Shown: positions 8,901 through 17,968, numbered from the stretch's first letter. The stretch: DNA of 64,000 nt from an uncultured Clostridia bacterium (GCA_947305745.1 CAMZEH010000001.1:1-64000); one strand, 5' to 3'. Notes: a model not told the origin generated them from the letters alone. Numbers and translations: made by a program.

Positions 8901-10235
8901 TCATTCTACCACATTTATTTTAAAAACGCCATAATTTGTGAGAGCGTCAATTTCATCTTTGCCAATTACTTCTCCCGGCATGACTATCGGCACTCCCGGC
9001 GGGCAAGGGCAAGCTATCTCCGCCGCCACTTTACCACATGCGTTTTGGACTTCTACCGATTTTTTCGGCGACATAGACGCACTTCGGATATCCATAGATT
9101 TTTCCGGCAATTTCGGGAGCAAAATTTTTATTTTGCGTTCTTTCTTTGCAATCTGTTTTGCCTTCTTTAGTGCCGTTTTCAGGCGTATCCAATCAATTTG
9201 CGTATTGAACGGCGATGGTATCAAAATGGCATAATTTTCATCGCAAAATTCGGGTTCTATCTTGAATTTATAAAGAAAATCTCTAAACTCTTCTCCCGTG
9301 AGCCCTATTTTCCAGACGCCGAGCGTGATACGGCACGGGTCGGATATGCTTTCGTCGGGGATGTATATACCCGAAGACCCTGCGATTTTTCTTGCTTCTG
9401 CCACAGAATCAGCAAGATTTTTGTACTCCTCTTCTCCTCTTTTTGCGAGCCAATCTGCGCACACGTCCATCGAGACCATAACGGAATACGACGGACTCGT
9501 TGAACCAAAAATCGCCATTGCATTTTTGGCTTCGGAGCAAAATTTTTCATCGTTTATGTGAAGCCATGCTCCACCCGTTAGAACGGGCAAGGTCTTGTGA
9601 GCCGAATCAGCCGACATCGTTGCTCCCTGCTCCAGAGGGTGCAAATTCATTCCCAAAAATTTCAAATGCGAGCCATGAGCGTTGTCAACGATAAGCGGGA
9701 CGTCATGCTTTTTGCAAACTTCCGAAATTGATTTGATATCTTGCAAAATTCCGTAATAATCCGGGCTCGTTATATAAACCGCTTTGATTTCAGAGTCTCC
9801 TTTGAGATTTTTTTCTACGTCTTCCGCCGAAATTCTTTTCGCAAGGCCCGTATTCATGTCAATTTCGCGTTCGAGCCACACTGCATCAATTCCCAAAAGC
9901 GCAAACGCCGAAACCGCCGCGCGATGAGCGACCCTGTCGCAAAGTATTTTCCCGCCGTTCGGTGAGCAAAGACGTATCATCGCTTGCATGCAAAGAGTAT
10001 TGCCTCCGCAAGAAAAAATTGAACGTTTACTGCCATAAAGTTCGGCGAGATTCTCCTCCGCTTGCTTTATTATTCCACTAGCTTCGTAAAGGCTATCCGT
10101 GAACGGCAGTTCGGTGTAATCAAGACTGAAAAAATCTGCGTTTTTTATCGCTTTGCCTTTATGCCCGGGCGTATGAAAGGATGACCTTTTTAAATTTTTA
10201 TATTTTTGCAAGGAATCAAAAAGAATTTTACTCAA
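8901..10235 (-). CDS. Orn/Lys/Arg decarboxylase family protein (YaaO/SpeA-like)
   Basis: A PLP-dependent fold-type I decarboxylase, probably producing a polyamine or its precursor (agmatine, cadaverine or putrescine); the substrate cannot be read from sequence. The 444 residues show FHTPGHKG near residue 20, the PLP-binding SAHKTLPVLTGGAW near 210 with the Schiff-base Lys, and a C-terminal domain ending with PCPPGVPIVMPGE. It is the size of the short Gram-positive form. The start is TTG with AGGAG 9 bases upstream. It lies directly upstream of darA-holB-ricT, as yaaO does in Bacillus. Confidence 0.9.
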   Translation of the reverse strand: MSKILFDSLQKYKNLKRSSFHTPGHKGKAIKNADFFSLDYTELPFTDSLYEASGIIKQAEENLAELYGSKRSIFSCGGNTLCMQAMIRLCSPNGGKILCDRVAHRAAVSAFALLGIDAVWLEREIDMNTGLAKRISAEDVEKNLKGDSEIKAVYITSPDYYGILQDIKSISEVCKKHDVPLIVDNAHGSHLKFLGMNLHPLEQGATMSADSAHKTLPVLTGGAWLHINDEKFCSEAKNAMAIFGSTSPSYSVMVSMDVCADWLAKRGEEEYKNLADSVAEARKIAGSSGIYIPDESISDPCRITLGVWKIGLTGEEFRDFLYKFKIEPEFCDENYAILIPSPFNTQIDWIRLKTALKKAKQIAKKERKIKILLPKLPEKSMDIRSASMSPKKSVEVQNACGKVAAEIACPCPPGVPIVMPGEVIGKDEIDALTNYGVFKINVVE

Positions 10236-10323
10236 TTTCGTTCGCTCCTAAATTAAAATTTATGAATAATTAAGATTATAAAGTGAAAAAATAACCTAAA
10301 ATCTATGTTTTGAAGGTGATTTT

Positions 10324-10779
10324 ATGAAAGCACTTAATGTTTCCAAAAAAGAATACTCCAAAATGGCGGGCGATACTTCCCCCGCGAGCCCTATATGGAA
10401 AGATTTTTTCATGGCTTTTGTATTTGGCGGCGCTATTTGTACGCTCGGGCAGTGGCTTTGCAATCTTTATATGTCAAACTTTATGCTCGATAAAAAAACA
10501 GCCAATACTTGGGTTTCGATAACCCTAATAGCTCTGAGCGCGCTACTCACGGCCCTCGACTGGTACGGCAAAATCGCCAAACATGCGGGCGCGGGTACTA
10601 TCGTTCCGATTACAGGATTTTCAAATTCCATAACCGCTCCGGCAATCGAATTTAAAAGTGAAGGGCACGTTTTTGGAATAGGCGCAAAAATGTTCATTAT
10701 GGCGGGGCCCGTCATCGTTTATGGTACAATAGCATCTATGGTTTATGGCCTTATCGTGTGGCTTTTTAAACTTTATTAA
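10324..10779 (+). CDS. spoVAC: stage V sporulation protein AC
   Basis: SpoVAC is an inner-membrane channel component needed for dipicolinic acid movement into and out of spores. The 151 residues have at least four hydrophobic segments and the family signature GAGTIVPITGF followed by EGHVFGIGAKMF and AGPVIVYG near residues 90-130. The ATG follows GAAGGTG. No spoVAD or spoVAE follows; the next gene (rlmB) is convergent. In most spore-formers these are adjacent, so the partners are either elsewhere or lost. Confidence 0.93.
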   Translation: MKALNVSKKEYSKMAGDTSPASPIWKDFFMAFVFGGAICTLGQWLCNLYMSNFMLDKKTANTWVSITLIALSALLTALDWYGKIAKHAGAGTIVPITGFSNSITAPAIEFKSEGHVFGIGAKMFIMAGPVIVYGTIASMVYGLIVWLFKLY

Positions 10780-10781
10780 AG

Positions 10782-11516
10782 TTATCCTCTTTGCCGCCGG
10801 ACTTCGTACATCAAAACTCCTGCAGCAACCGAGGCATTAAGCGAATTTATACGCCCGCTCATCGGGAGAGACACAATAAAATCGCATTTTTCACGCACGA
10901 GTCTGCCGATTCCCTTACCTTCCGAGCCTATCACAAGCGCAACCGCTCCTTTAAAGTCGGTTTGGCACCAGTTTTGACCTTTCATATCGGCACCATAAAT
11001 CCAAAGTCCGTTTTCTTTGAGTTTATCAAGAGTCTGAGATATATTGGAAACTTTTGCAACCGGCACGTATTCCAGCGCTCCTGCCGCTGATTTTCCTACT
11101 GACTCCGTAAGCCCTGCCGAGTGCCGTTTCGGGATTATCACACCATGCGCTCCCACACATTCGGCCGTTCGTATTATTGCTCCCAGATTATGCGGATCTT
11201 CGATTTCGTCCGCAACGATTACAAAAGGAGGTTCGCCTCTTTTTTTTGCCGTTTCGAGAATTTCTTCAACGGTGGCGCTCTTTTTAACTCCCGCCAAAGC
11301 AATTACTCCTTGGTGATTTCCGTTTTTTGACATCAAATCAAGCTTTGCTTTTTTGACTCTTTTAATCGTTATCCCATTTTCTTTAATTTTTTTCATTAAA
11401 GTATGTATCGAGCCTAAATTAAGAGTTTCTTGCAAAAACACAGTTTCGATAACTCGGCCTGATTTCAGAGCTTCCGAAACAGCGTTCCTGCCGATTATAT
11501 ATTCGCCGTGTGACAC
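10782..11516 (-). CDS. rlmB: 23S rRNA (guanosine-2'-O-)-methyltransferase RlmB
   Basis: SpoU-class (SPOUT) methyltransferase that modifies G2251 of 23S rRNA using S-adenosylmethionine. The 244 residues contain the N-terminal L30e-like substrate domain (GRNAVSEALKSGR), then DEIEDPHNLGAIIRTAEC near residue 120, VIGSEGKGIGRLV near 190 and SLPMSGRINSLNASVAAG near 215, the three knot motifs. It starts with GTG 6 bases after the metal regulator gene, and GAGGG lies just upstream, so it is probably cotranscribed with the feo block. Confidence 0.93.
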   Translation of the reverse strand: MSHGEYIIGRNAVSEALKSGRVIETVFLQETLNLGSIHTLMKKIKENGITIKRVKKAKLDLMSKNGNHQGVIALAGVKKSATVEEILETAKKRGEPPFVIVADEIEDPHNLGAIIRTAECVGAHGVIIPKRHSAGLTESVGKSAAGALEYVPVAKVSNISQTLDKLKENGLWIYGADMKGQNWCQTDFKGAVALVIGSEGKGIGRLVREKCDFIVSLPMSGRINSLNASVAAGVLMYEVRRQRG

Positions 11517-11522
11517 CTAAAA

Positions 11523-11906
11523 TTATCCCTCAATTCCGTAATTTTTCAAAAATTTTTCTACCCCTTCGAGCGTTTCTTTGCTTATTACATGTTCAATCTT
11601 ACAAGCATCTATTTCCGCAGTACCTTCGCTTACGCCGAGCACTTCTTTTAAAAACTTTCTGAGCACTTTATGCCTCGAATAAACCGACTCGGCAACTCTC
11701 TCGCCCTCGGGAGTTAAAATAATTTTACCATACTTTTCTTGAATTACCAAACTATTATTTTTCAAAGATTTTATTGCCCTCGTGACGCTCGGCTTTGAGA
11801 TGTCCATGGCTTTTGCAATGTCGGTAACTCCCACGCCGGACATGCTTTGGCGAAGTATATGTATAATTTCAAGATAATCTTCCAAAGAGGCCGTTAAATA
11901 CTGCAA
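11523..11906 (-). CDS. mntR: DtxR/MntR-family metal-dependent transcriptional regulator
   Basis: A 127-residue winged-helix repressor. It opens with the family pattern LTASLEDYLEIIHIL and has the helix-turn-helix (VTDIAKAMDISKPSVTRAI) near residues 25-45. The dimerisation part carries metal ligands typical of the family (E, H and C residues within ACKIEHVIS). There is no C-terminal SH3 domain, as in MntR rather than DtxR. I chose the TTG at 11906 because AAGGGAG lies 8 bases upstream and the protein then aligns with family N-termini. Its position downstream of feoB suggests it senses Fe(II) or Mn(II) and controls this transporter; the metal is not certain. Confidence 0.87.
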   Translation of the reverse strand: MQYLTASLEDYLEIIHILRQSMSGVGVTDIAKAMDISKPSVTRAIKSLKNNSLVIQEKYGKIILTPEGERVAESVYSRHKVLRKFLKEVLGVSEGTAEIDACKIEHVISKETLEGVEKFLKNYGIEG

Positions 11907-11919
11907 ATTTCTCACTCCC

Positions 11920-12081
11920 TTAATCTTTCGGGCGTTTACCGCAAAAGCCTTTATATGCGCAGCCCGAACATTTATGATTTGCTTCTTGTTTCGCCGATTT
12001 ATGTTTTTTGAGCGCATTCAAAACAACCCAAGCAACAATCAAAATCACAAGCACGAGTATTATGACGTCCGCTAAATTCAT
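11920..12081 (-). CDS. FeoB-associated Cys-rich membrane peptide
   Basis: This 53-residue gene encodes one N-terminal membrane helix (ADVIILVLVILIVAWVVL), a short charged linker and a cysteine cluster CSGCAYKGFC. This matches the small proteins that follow feoB in many Firmicutes. It starts 21 bases after the FeoB stop with GGGAGGA upstream and ends 13 bases before the regulator. It is probably an accessory of Fe(II) uptake at the membrane, perhaps an iron-handling chaperone; the role is inferred from context. Confidence 0.88.
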   Translation of the reverse strand: MNLADVIILVLVILIVAWVVLNALKKHKSAKQEANHKCSGCAYKGFCGKRPKD

Positions 12082-12102
12082 TTTTATACTTCCTCCCGAA
12101 TA

Positions 12103-14454
12103 TCAGATAAATTTTTGAACCAAACTGAAAATTTGATACGCAAGTGCAGAAAATAAAAACGCAATAAACAGTTGATACACTACCGAAATAAAAATTAATT
12201 TTTTATCCTTAAATTCCTTGAAAATCGCACTGAGTGCCGCAACGCAAGGCGTATATAAAAGCGCAAAAACTACGAACGCAATGGCCGAGCTTTGTGAAAA
12301 ATTCTCGGTCAACATATGAGCTAAGTTTTCGGGATTATCGCCCGCATAAAGAATTGAAAGCGTACTGACTATCGATTCTTTCGCCATAAGCCCCGTGAGT
12401 AGCGCAACCGCTGCGCGCCAATCGCCAAAACCGCAAAGAGTAAACGCAGGCGCCACTACGCTACCCATGCTCGCCAGAATGCTTTGTGAATTGTCGCTTA
12501 CCATCTCGAAGTTCACCGAAAACGACTGCAAAAACCAAACAATTATCGTCGCGACCAAAATTACCGTTCCCGCACGTTCGATGAAATCCCTTGTCCTATC
12601 CCAAACGCTCATAAAAACGTTTTTAAACGACGGCATTTTGTATTCGGGCATTTCCATTATAAACGGCGCATCTTCTCCGTCAAACAGCGTATCCTTGAAT
12701 ATGAAAGCCGTTAAAATGCCTGCCAAAATTCCCAAAATGTAAATCGTCATTACCGCCACCATTTGGTGATTTGGAAAGAACGCCGATGCAAACAGCATAT
12801 AAACGGGCATCTTCGCGCTGCACGACATAAACGGTATTAGAAATATAGTAAGATTTTTGTCTTTTTTGCTTTCTAAAATTTTCGTACCCAAAACTGCAGG
12901 TACACTACAACCAAAGCCCATAATCAGAGGCACGAAAGCTTTTCCGGAAAGTCCTATTTTTCTGAATGGTCTGTCCATTATGAACGTCGCTCTAGCCATG
13001 TAGCCGCAATCTTCAAGGAGCGATATAAGCGTAAAGAGGAGTATAACTTGCGGTAAAAACGCCACAACAGCCCCGACTCCGCCTATAACGGCATCTAAAA
13101 CCAGACTTTTCGACCAATTTGAGGCACCGACATAATTTAAAATGCTTTCAATAGAACTTCTTGTATTATTATTTATAAAATTTTCGCAAAAATTCTTAAG
13201 CACAGAGCCTATCGGGCCAAACGTGACGTAAAATATTCCGAGCATAAACAAAATAAAACAAGGGATAGCCGTATATTTGCCCGTTAAAATTTTATCGGCA
13301 ATGTACGAACGCGTCAGGGATTTTTCTTTTTTTATGGTTTTTATCGCTTTATCGCAAAGCGAACAGATGCCTTGATACCTCTCGTCGGCAATTAAAATAT
13401 CTTTGTCTTTGTCGTAAAGCCTACTGATATTATCGCGCATTTTCTCGATTTCCGAAGCTTCGTTCGTCGTAATACCCGTTTCCGTGATAACGAGCGGGTC
13501 ATCTTCAAAAATCTTAACGCTTTTAAAGCGTTCGTTCTCGGAGTAACCGGTTTTTTCGGATATCATATCCCCTATTTTTTTCAGTGCCGACTCTACTTCC
13601 GGCGAATAAACGGGTCTTACCCCGAACGTATTTTCTTTTGAAAGTAGAATTTTTTCGATTTTTTGAAGCAATACATCTATACCTGCATTTTTCCCCGCAG
13701 ATACCGAAACGACGGGCAATCCGAGCTTTTTTTCGAGGAGTTTTACGTCTATCACTTTACCTTTGCGTGCGAGCAAATCGCTCATATTAAGCACGAGCAC
13801 TATCCTACAACCAAGCTCCATTAACTGCGTTGTAAGATAAAGATTTCGTTCAAGATTTGTTGCGTCTAATATGTTTATTATCAAATCGGGAGATTCGTTT
13901 ATTATATAGTTCCGCGTGACGATTTCTTCGGGAGAGTACGGCGAAAGGGAATATACTCCGGGAAGGTCAACTAAATTTATGGGAAGTTCGGTATTCTTCA
14001 CTTGCCCTTCTTTGCGCGCAACCGTTACTCCGGGCCAATTCCCCACATACTGATAACTGCCCGTCAAACTATTAAAAAGCGTTGTCTTGCCGCTATTAGG
14101 ATTGCCGATGAGCGCTATGTTATAGTTTTCGCTTTCGGAACTGCGAACTCGTACGGGAGGTAAGCTGAAATGCTCTGAAACCCCCGAAAAAACTCTTTTT
14201 TTATCTTTTAAAACTTCACTTTGCTCATCTTTTGAGTACAGTTCTATCTGAGATGCATCAGATTTTCTTATGCTGAGGTTATACCCATGAACGCTAACTT
14301 CAATCGGGTCACCGAGCGGTGCGTATTTAATAACTTTAATCCTCACGCCCGGCGTAATACCCATATCTATAATTCTTCGTCTGAGCGCGCCCCGACTTCC
14401 GATTTTTTTCACGACCCCCATCTCGTTTGGCCTCAAATCGCTTAATTTCTGCAC
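12103..14454 (-). CDS. feoB: FeoA-FeoB fusion ferrous iron transporter
   Basis: Imports Fe(II) across the cytoplasmic membrane. Residues 1-75 form a FeoA SH3-like domain (LSDLRPNEMGVVKKI). After a linker, the G domain shows GNPNSGKTT (G1) near 105, DLPGVYSL (G3) near 150 and LNMSDLL (G4) near 205. The rest has the Gate segments (MGFGCSVPAVLGT, PFMSCSAKMPVY) and 8-10 membrane helices. The start at GTG 14454 gives a normal FeoA N-terminus; an in-frame start at 14529 would add an untypical tail. FeoA is often a separate gene, so the fusion is notable but known in Clostridia. It is followed by a Cys-rich peptide and a DtxR-family regulator. Confidence 0.94.
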   Translation of the reverse strand: MQKLSDLRPNEMGVVKKIGSRGALRRRIIDMGITPGVRIKVIKYAPLGDPIEVSVHGYNLSIRKSDASQIELYSKDEQSEVLKDKKRVFSGVSEHFSLPPVRVRSSESENYNIALIGNPNSGKTTLFNSLTGSYQYVGNWPGVTVARKEGQVKNTELPINLVDLPGVYSLSPYSPEEIVTRNYIINESPDLIINILDATNLERNLYLTTQLMELGCRIVLVLNMSDLLARKGKVIDVKLLEKKLGLPVVSVSAGKNAGIDVLLQKIEKILLSKENTFGVRPVYSPEVESALKKIGDMISEKTGYSENERFKSVKIFEDDPLVITETGITTNEASEIEKMRDNISRLYDKDKDILIADERYQGICSLCDKAIKTIKKEKSLTRSYIADKILTGKYTAIPCFILFMLGIFYVTFGPIGSVLKNFCENFINNNTRSSIESILNYVGASNWSKSLVLDAVIGGVGAVVAFLPQVILLFTLISLLEDCGYMARATFIMDRPFRKIGLSGKAFVPLIMGFGCSVPAVLGTKILESKKDKNLTIFLIPFMSCSAKMPVYMLFASAFFPNHQMVAVMTIYILGILAGILTAFIFKDTLFDGEDAPFIMEMPEYKMPSFKNVFMSVWDRTRDFIERAGTVILVATIIVWFLQSFSVNFEMVSDNSQSILASMGSVVAPAFTLCGFGDWRAAVALLTGLMAKESIVSTLSILYAGDNPENLAHMLTENFSQSSAIAFVVFALLYTPCVAALSAIFKEFKDKKLIFISVVYQLFIAFLFSALAYQIFSLVQKFI

Positions 14455-14623
14455 TTTTTTATCATATCCTTTATTTTGAAAATTTTTCGAATAGTTAATT
14501 ATATGTACAAACTGTATTTTATCACACAATTTTCAAAAAGTAAACTAAAGCTAACTTTTTTGTTGGAATACTAACACACTCAAAATCATATAAAATAAAA
14601 AAAGAACAAGGAATGAAAATATT

Positions 14624-14875
14624 ATGGTCTATCAAATACTTTTACCCGCTCTGCTCATTTTACTTTATTTCATATTTAAAATTTTTAAAGAACCGAAACC
14701 TTTTATAAAATCTATAAAATCGATGTTTTTCAGCATGGGAGTTCTCATACTTATGCACACTTTAAACCCCGCAATCGGCGTGCCGATGCCTATAAACATG
14801 GTTAACATATTAACTTCCGGCATTTTGGGTATCCCTGGAATTTGTCTGATTACAATACTAAACGCCGTTTTCTAA
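14624..14875 (+). CDS. bofA: BofA-family pro-sigma-K processing inhibitor
   Basis: An 83-residue membrane protein with an N-terminal helix (YQILLPALLILLYFIF) and the conserved C-terminal NPAIGVPMPIN...LTSGILGIPGICL motif of BofA. In Bacillus, BofA holds the SpoIVFB protease inactive in the forespore outer membrane until the sigma-G checkpoint. Most Clostridia lack SpoIVFB but keep bofA, so its role here is less clear. It is monocistronic between feoB (divergent) and the DUF4870-like gene. Confidence 0.82.
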   Translation: MVYQILLPALLILLYFIFKIFKEPKPFIKSIKSMFFSMGVLILMHTLNPAIGVPMPINMVNILTSGILGIPGICLITILNAVF

Positions 14876-14999
14876 AATCCCTGATAATTTACAATAATTT
14901 ATTTTCTATAAAAAATATTATGTATTTTACTTGCATTTTTTTTATTTACAATATATCATTGACACATAATCAAAAATATCGACAAGCGAGGGGTTTCAA

Positions 15000-15458
15000 A
15001 TGAGCGAAAAGGAATTCAATCAAAAGGAAAATATCACTCCGGATTCGGTGGATTCTGAAAACATGCAAAAAATCGATGAAAACGAAGAAATAACCGAATC
15101 GGAAATAAAAGAAGGGCGCAACATGGCTCTACTTTCCTACATAGTCCCCGTAGTCCCCTATTTTTACAAAGAAAAAGATAACAAATTCGTCAAATTCCAC
15201 GCAAGGCAAGGGATGAATCTCTTTTTGGTTTTAATAATCTACACAGTGGTGTATAATATACTCACAAGAGCGATAAAAATCGGGCATATCATGAACAGGG
15301 GCGGCGTAGTAATCAGAATGACGCCTTGGTGGGTAACGTTTCCGCTCAGCGTTATCGGGTGCATCCTGGCCGTTATGGACATTATGGGAATTGTGCAAGT
15401 TTTAAACGGCGAAACTCAGGAACTACCAATAATAAAAGATTTAAAAATTTTCAAATAG
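15000..15458 (+). CDS. DUF4870/Tic20-like membrane protein
   Basis: A 152-residue protein. The first 40 residues are acidic and likely disordered. Then come ALLSYIVPVVPYFY, the hallmark KFVKFHARQGMNLFLV near residues 62-78, and two further hydrophobic segments. This is the DUF4870-like small membrane family, widespread and of unknown function. The start codon follows GAGGGG. luxS begins 17 bases later on the same strand, so the two may be cotranscribed. Confidence 0.8.
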   Translation: MSEKEFNQKENITPDSVDSENMQKIDENEEITESEIKEGRNMALLSYIVPVVPYFYKEKDNKFVKFHARQGMNLFLVLIIYTVVYNILTRAIKIGHIMNRGGVVIRMTPWWVTFPLSVIGCILAVMDIMGIVQVLNGETQELPIIKDLKIFK

Positions 15459-15474
15459 AACAAGGAATTTAAAA

Positions 15475-15930
15475 ATGCAAAAAATAAAAAGCTTTGAAGT
15501 CGACCACACAAAACTGGGTGTGGGAATGTATATTTCGCGCGTCGATGATGATATCATAACTTACGACATAAGAATGGTAAAGCCGAATACTCCGCCGTTT
15601 TTGGAGAATTCGGGCTTACACACGTTTGAGCATCTTTTTGCAACTTACGTAAGAAACAGTAAATTTTCGAAAAATGTTATATACGCAGGGCCTATGGGTT
15701 GCAGAACGGGTTTTTATTTTTTAACGAGAAAAATGCACCACAAAGATGCTATTGGTTTAGTAAAAGAAACTATGCGTTTTATTGCGAACTTTGACGGGGA
15801 AATCCCCGGAGCAACCGAAAAAGAATGCGGGAATTGTCTTGACCACAATCTAAAACTGGCTAAGTTATACGCCAAAAAAATGTCATCGACACTTGAAAAT
15901 TGGGATATCAAACACCTAAATTATTCGTAA
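15475..15930 (+). CDS. luxS: S-ribosylhomocysteine lyase LuxS
   Basis: Cleaves S-ribosylhomocysteine to homocysteine and the autoinducer-2 precursor, in the activated methyl cycle. The 151 residues show the metal ligands in HTFEHLFATYVRN (His-x-x-Glu-His) near residue 45 and the third ligand plus catalytic Cys region in GPMGCRTGFY and CGNCLDHNL. It is full length. A strong hairpin follows the gene. Certain assignment. Confidence 0.96.
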   Translation: MQKIKSFEVDHTKLGVGMYISRVDDDIITYDIRMVKPNTPPFLENSGLHTFEHLFATYVRNSKFSKNVIYAGPMGCRTGFYFLTRKMHHKDAIGLVKETMRFIANFDGEIPGATEKECGNCLDHNLKLAKLYAKKMSSTLENWDIKHLNYS

Positions 15931-15973
15931 ATGTCAAGTAATATTAAAATTTCTATAATTTTTAAGATAAATT

Positions 15974-16003
15974 CCGAGAGTTTTAAGCTCTCGGATGTTT
16001 TTG
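15974..16003 (+). terminator. terminator after luxS
   Basis: A 7-bp perfect stem CCGAGAG/CTCTCGG with a 7-base loop is followed by ATGTTTTTG. It lies between the convergent luxS and degV genes and may stop transcripts from both sides, though the T tract is on the luxS strand. Confidence 0.75.
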
Positions 16004-16007
16004 TCTT

Positions 16008-16901
16008 TTATGTTCTTGCATTTTCGCCCCAGAAAAAGAGCGCTATTGTACCGGGTCCGGTGTGACTCCCGACTGTCGTCCCGATGTTGTATATCTGCAC
16101 ACGACCGCTTAATTTTTTAAACTTCTCCTCAATCATATCCGCGAGCCAGCGTGCCTCTTTAAAGCAATTTGACTGCGAAATGAAACATTTACCGGCATAT
16201 TCCAAACCGTTTTTTGCGTTTTCTATCATTTTGTAACAAAGCTCGGCAATCGCTTTTTGTTTTGTGCGCACTTTCATTCTGGGTGTAAGTTTGCCTTCGG
16301 CATTGACGTTCAGAACAGGGCAAATTTTCAGCATACTTCCAACAAATCCTGCCGCTTTCGAAATTCTTCCGCCTCGTATAAAAAAGCTAAGATCATATGT
16401 GCAAAACCAGTGATGAAGTTTTAGTCTGTTTTCTTCTATCCAAACCTTGAGTTCGTCGATGCCTTTCCCGTTATTTCTCATATCGGCAAGAGTATCCATA
16501 ATAAGCCCCATGCCCGAAGACCCACCCAAAGAATCAACAACGTAAATTTTTCTCTCGGGGAATTTTTTCGAAACTTCGTTAGCCGCTATTTTTGCCGAGT
16601 TATAAACTCCCGAAATCCCTGTTGACGTTGAGATATGTAGTATATCTTTGCCGCTCTCCAAAAACGGAGTAAAATATTCAATAAACTCCGCAACGTTGAC
16701 CTGGGAAGTCTTTACATCCGTGCCTTTTGCCGTTATTCTATTATAAAACTCCTCGGAATTCATAGTTTTGCCCATATCGTCGCTATATTCTGTGCCGTCT
16801 ATAAAATAGTGGAATTTTGCGTAATGAATATCGCGCTTTTCACAAAATTCATTAGTCATATCGCATGTGGAACATGTGCTCAAAATGTAATCGTTGACCA
16901 A
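16008..16901 (-). CDS. DegV-family fatty-acid-binding protein
   Basis: DegV (FakB-like) proteins bind a fatty acid and present it to a FakA kinase for incorporation into phospholipid. The 297 residues have the N-terminal STCDMT motif, TSQVNVAEF, STSTGISGVYNSA near 95 and the RGGRISKAAGFVGSML signature near 180, with a C-terminal GTTVGSHTGPGTIALFF. I chose the TTG at 16901 because GGAGAG lies 8 bases upstream. It is divergent from the TetR gene at 17027, which may regulate it. No fakA is in the window. Confidence 0.88.
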   Translation of the reverse strand: MVNDYILSTCSTCDMTNEFCEKRDIHYAKFHYFIDGTEYSDDMGKTMNSEEFYNRITAKGTDVKTSQVNVAEFIEYFTPFLESGKDILHISTSTGISGVYNSAKIAANEVSKKFPERKIYVVDSLGGSSGMGLIMDTLADMRNNGKGIDELKVWIEENRLKLHHWFCTYDLSFFIRGGRISKAAGFVGSMLKICPVLNVNAEGKLTPRMKVRTKQKAIAELCYKMIENAKNGLEYAGKCFISQSNCFKEARWLADMIEEKFKKLSGRVQIYNIGTTVGSHTGPGTIALFFWGENART

Positions 16902-17026
16902 GAAACTCACTCTCCAATAGTATCATGTAAATATCTGTAATTGTACTTCAAAAACAAAAATGATAAAATTACATAATAACCACTCTGTTATAATATCTAT
17001 ACAATTTTATGAAGGTGTATAAACAA

Positions 17027-17617
17027 ATGCAAACAGATAAAAGAATCATCAAAACGAAAAACAATTTAAAACACACCCTGATAGCCATGCTCGACACATA
17101 TACATTTGAAAAGATAACGGTAAAAGCAATTTGCGAACAGTCAAATACAAGCAGAATAACATTTTATAATCATTATCACGACAAATACGAGCTTCTGGAT
17201 GATCTTTCGGCAGACATGCTTGCCGCAGCTCAGAAAGAATACGTCAAATTGCAGGCAAATAACAACAAAAACCGAAATCCGATAACAAGCTACTGCAATT
17301 TTTTGGAGTGCATACTGAATATGTATTATCAAAATCTAAAATTTTTCTCGCACACAAATCCAAATGAAAATCCTTACTTAAATTTTTATTTTTATAAATA
17401 TATTTTGAAGTATTTGGAAATCCACACCAAAAAAAGAAGTCCCCTGCTAAAACCAAAGTACAGCACTAAAAAAATAGCGGGGTTTCTTTGCTACGGACTT
17501 TGGGGGTTTATAACCGAAGGGCTTGCGCAAAAATGTTCAATTGCGCAAATTAAAGATGAAGCCATAAGCATTTTAAAAGGGCTGCTACAATCCGAAATAC
17601 TTACAAACAATAATTAA
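17027..17617 (+). CDS. TetR/AcrR-family transcriptional regulator
   Basis: A 196-residue protein with an N-terminal helix-turn-helix (FEKITVKAICEQSNTSRITFYNHYHDK) near residues 25-50, ending in the classic FYNHY recognition helix. The C-terminal ligand domain resembles the TetR_C_7 type often seen beside lipid and dihydroxyacetone kinase genes. It is divergent from degV, so it may control fatty-acid uptake; this is inference. The ATG at 17027 follows AAGGTG. Confidence 0.85.
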   Translation: MQTDKRIIKTKNNLKHTLIAMLDTYTFEKITVKAICEQSNTSRITFYNHYHDKYELLDDLSADMLAAAQKEYVKLQANNNKNRNPITSYCNFLECILNMYYQNLKFFSHTNPNENPYLNFYFYKYILKYLEIHTKKRSPLLKPKYSTKKIAGFLCYGLWGFITEGLAQKCSIAQIKDEAISILKGLLQSEILTNNN

Positions 17618-17643
17618 AAACGCCCCCGTAATTGGAAGGCGCT
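17614..17643 (-). terminator. terminator of the 17675 GG-peptide gene
   Basis: On the minus strand AGCGCC pairs with GGCGTT across a 13-base loop and is followed by a run of five T. It begins about 30 bases after the stop codon. The stem is modest. Confidence 0.55.
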
Positions 17644-17674
17644 ACTTAAAGAATTATAAAACAAGCACTATCAC

Positions 17675-17968
17675 TCATGAAGTTGCCAGATAAAGCGCAC
17701 CGATGCCGGTTACCCCGCAAGCTCCCACACTTACAGCAACATCAGTAAGAACGCGACCCGCGGTTTCCAGCTCCTGCGCTTTCACGGCATCGCCTTGCTT
17801 CTTATATGCTTTTGCTTTGTATTGGCAAACAGCGCTTGCAACTGAACACCCAAAAGATACCGGCACACTGGTAACGATTACGCCCGCAGCAGTTCGTACT
17901 ATGCCATCAATTCCTCCGGATACCAATTCCAATGACGTATCATCAAGCCTCTGAACAAAGTTTCCCAT
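17675..17968 (-). CDS. double-glycine leader peptide, two-helix family (copy A)
   Basis: A 97-residue product. The 19-residue leader ends LDDTSLELVSGG, which fits the GG-leader rule: hydrophobic residues at -12, -7 and -4 and Gly at -2 and -1. The 78-residue core has a hydrophobic segment (IVRTAAGVIVTSVPVSFGCSV), a charged linker (YKAKAYKKQGDAVKAQELE) and a second hydrophobic segment (VAVSVGACGVTGIGALYLA). The genes at 20002 and 27339 share this plan. GG leaders are normally cut by C39 peptidase-ABC exporters, so this is likely an exported, membrane-active peptide. No exporter or immunity gene is nearby. The ATG at 17968 follows AAAGGAG 8 bases upstream. Confidence 0.8.
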   Translation of the reverse strand: MGNFVQRLDDTSLELVSGGIDGIVRTAAGVIVTSVPVSFGCSVASAVCQYKAKAYKKQGDAVKAQELETAGRVLTDVAVSVGACGVTGIGALYLATS

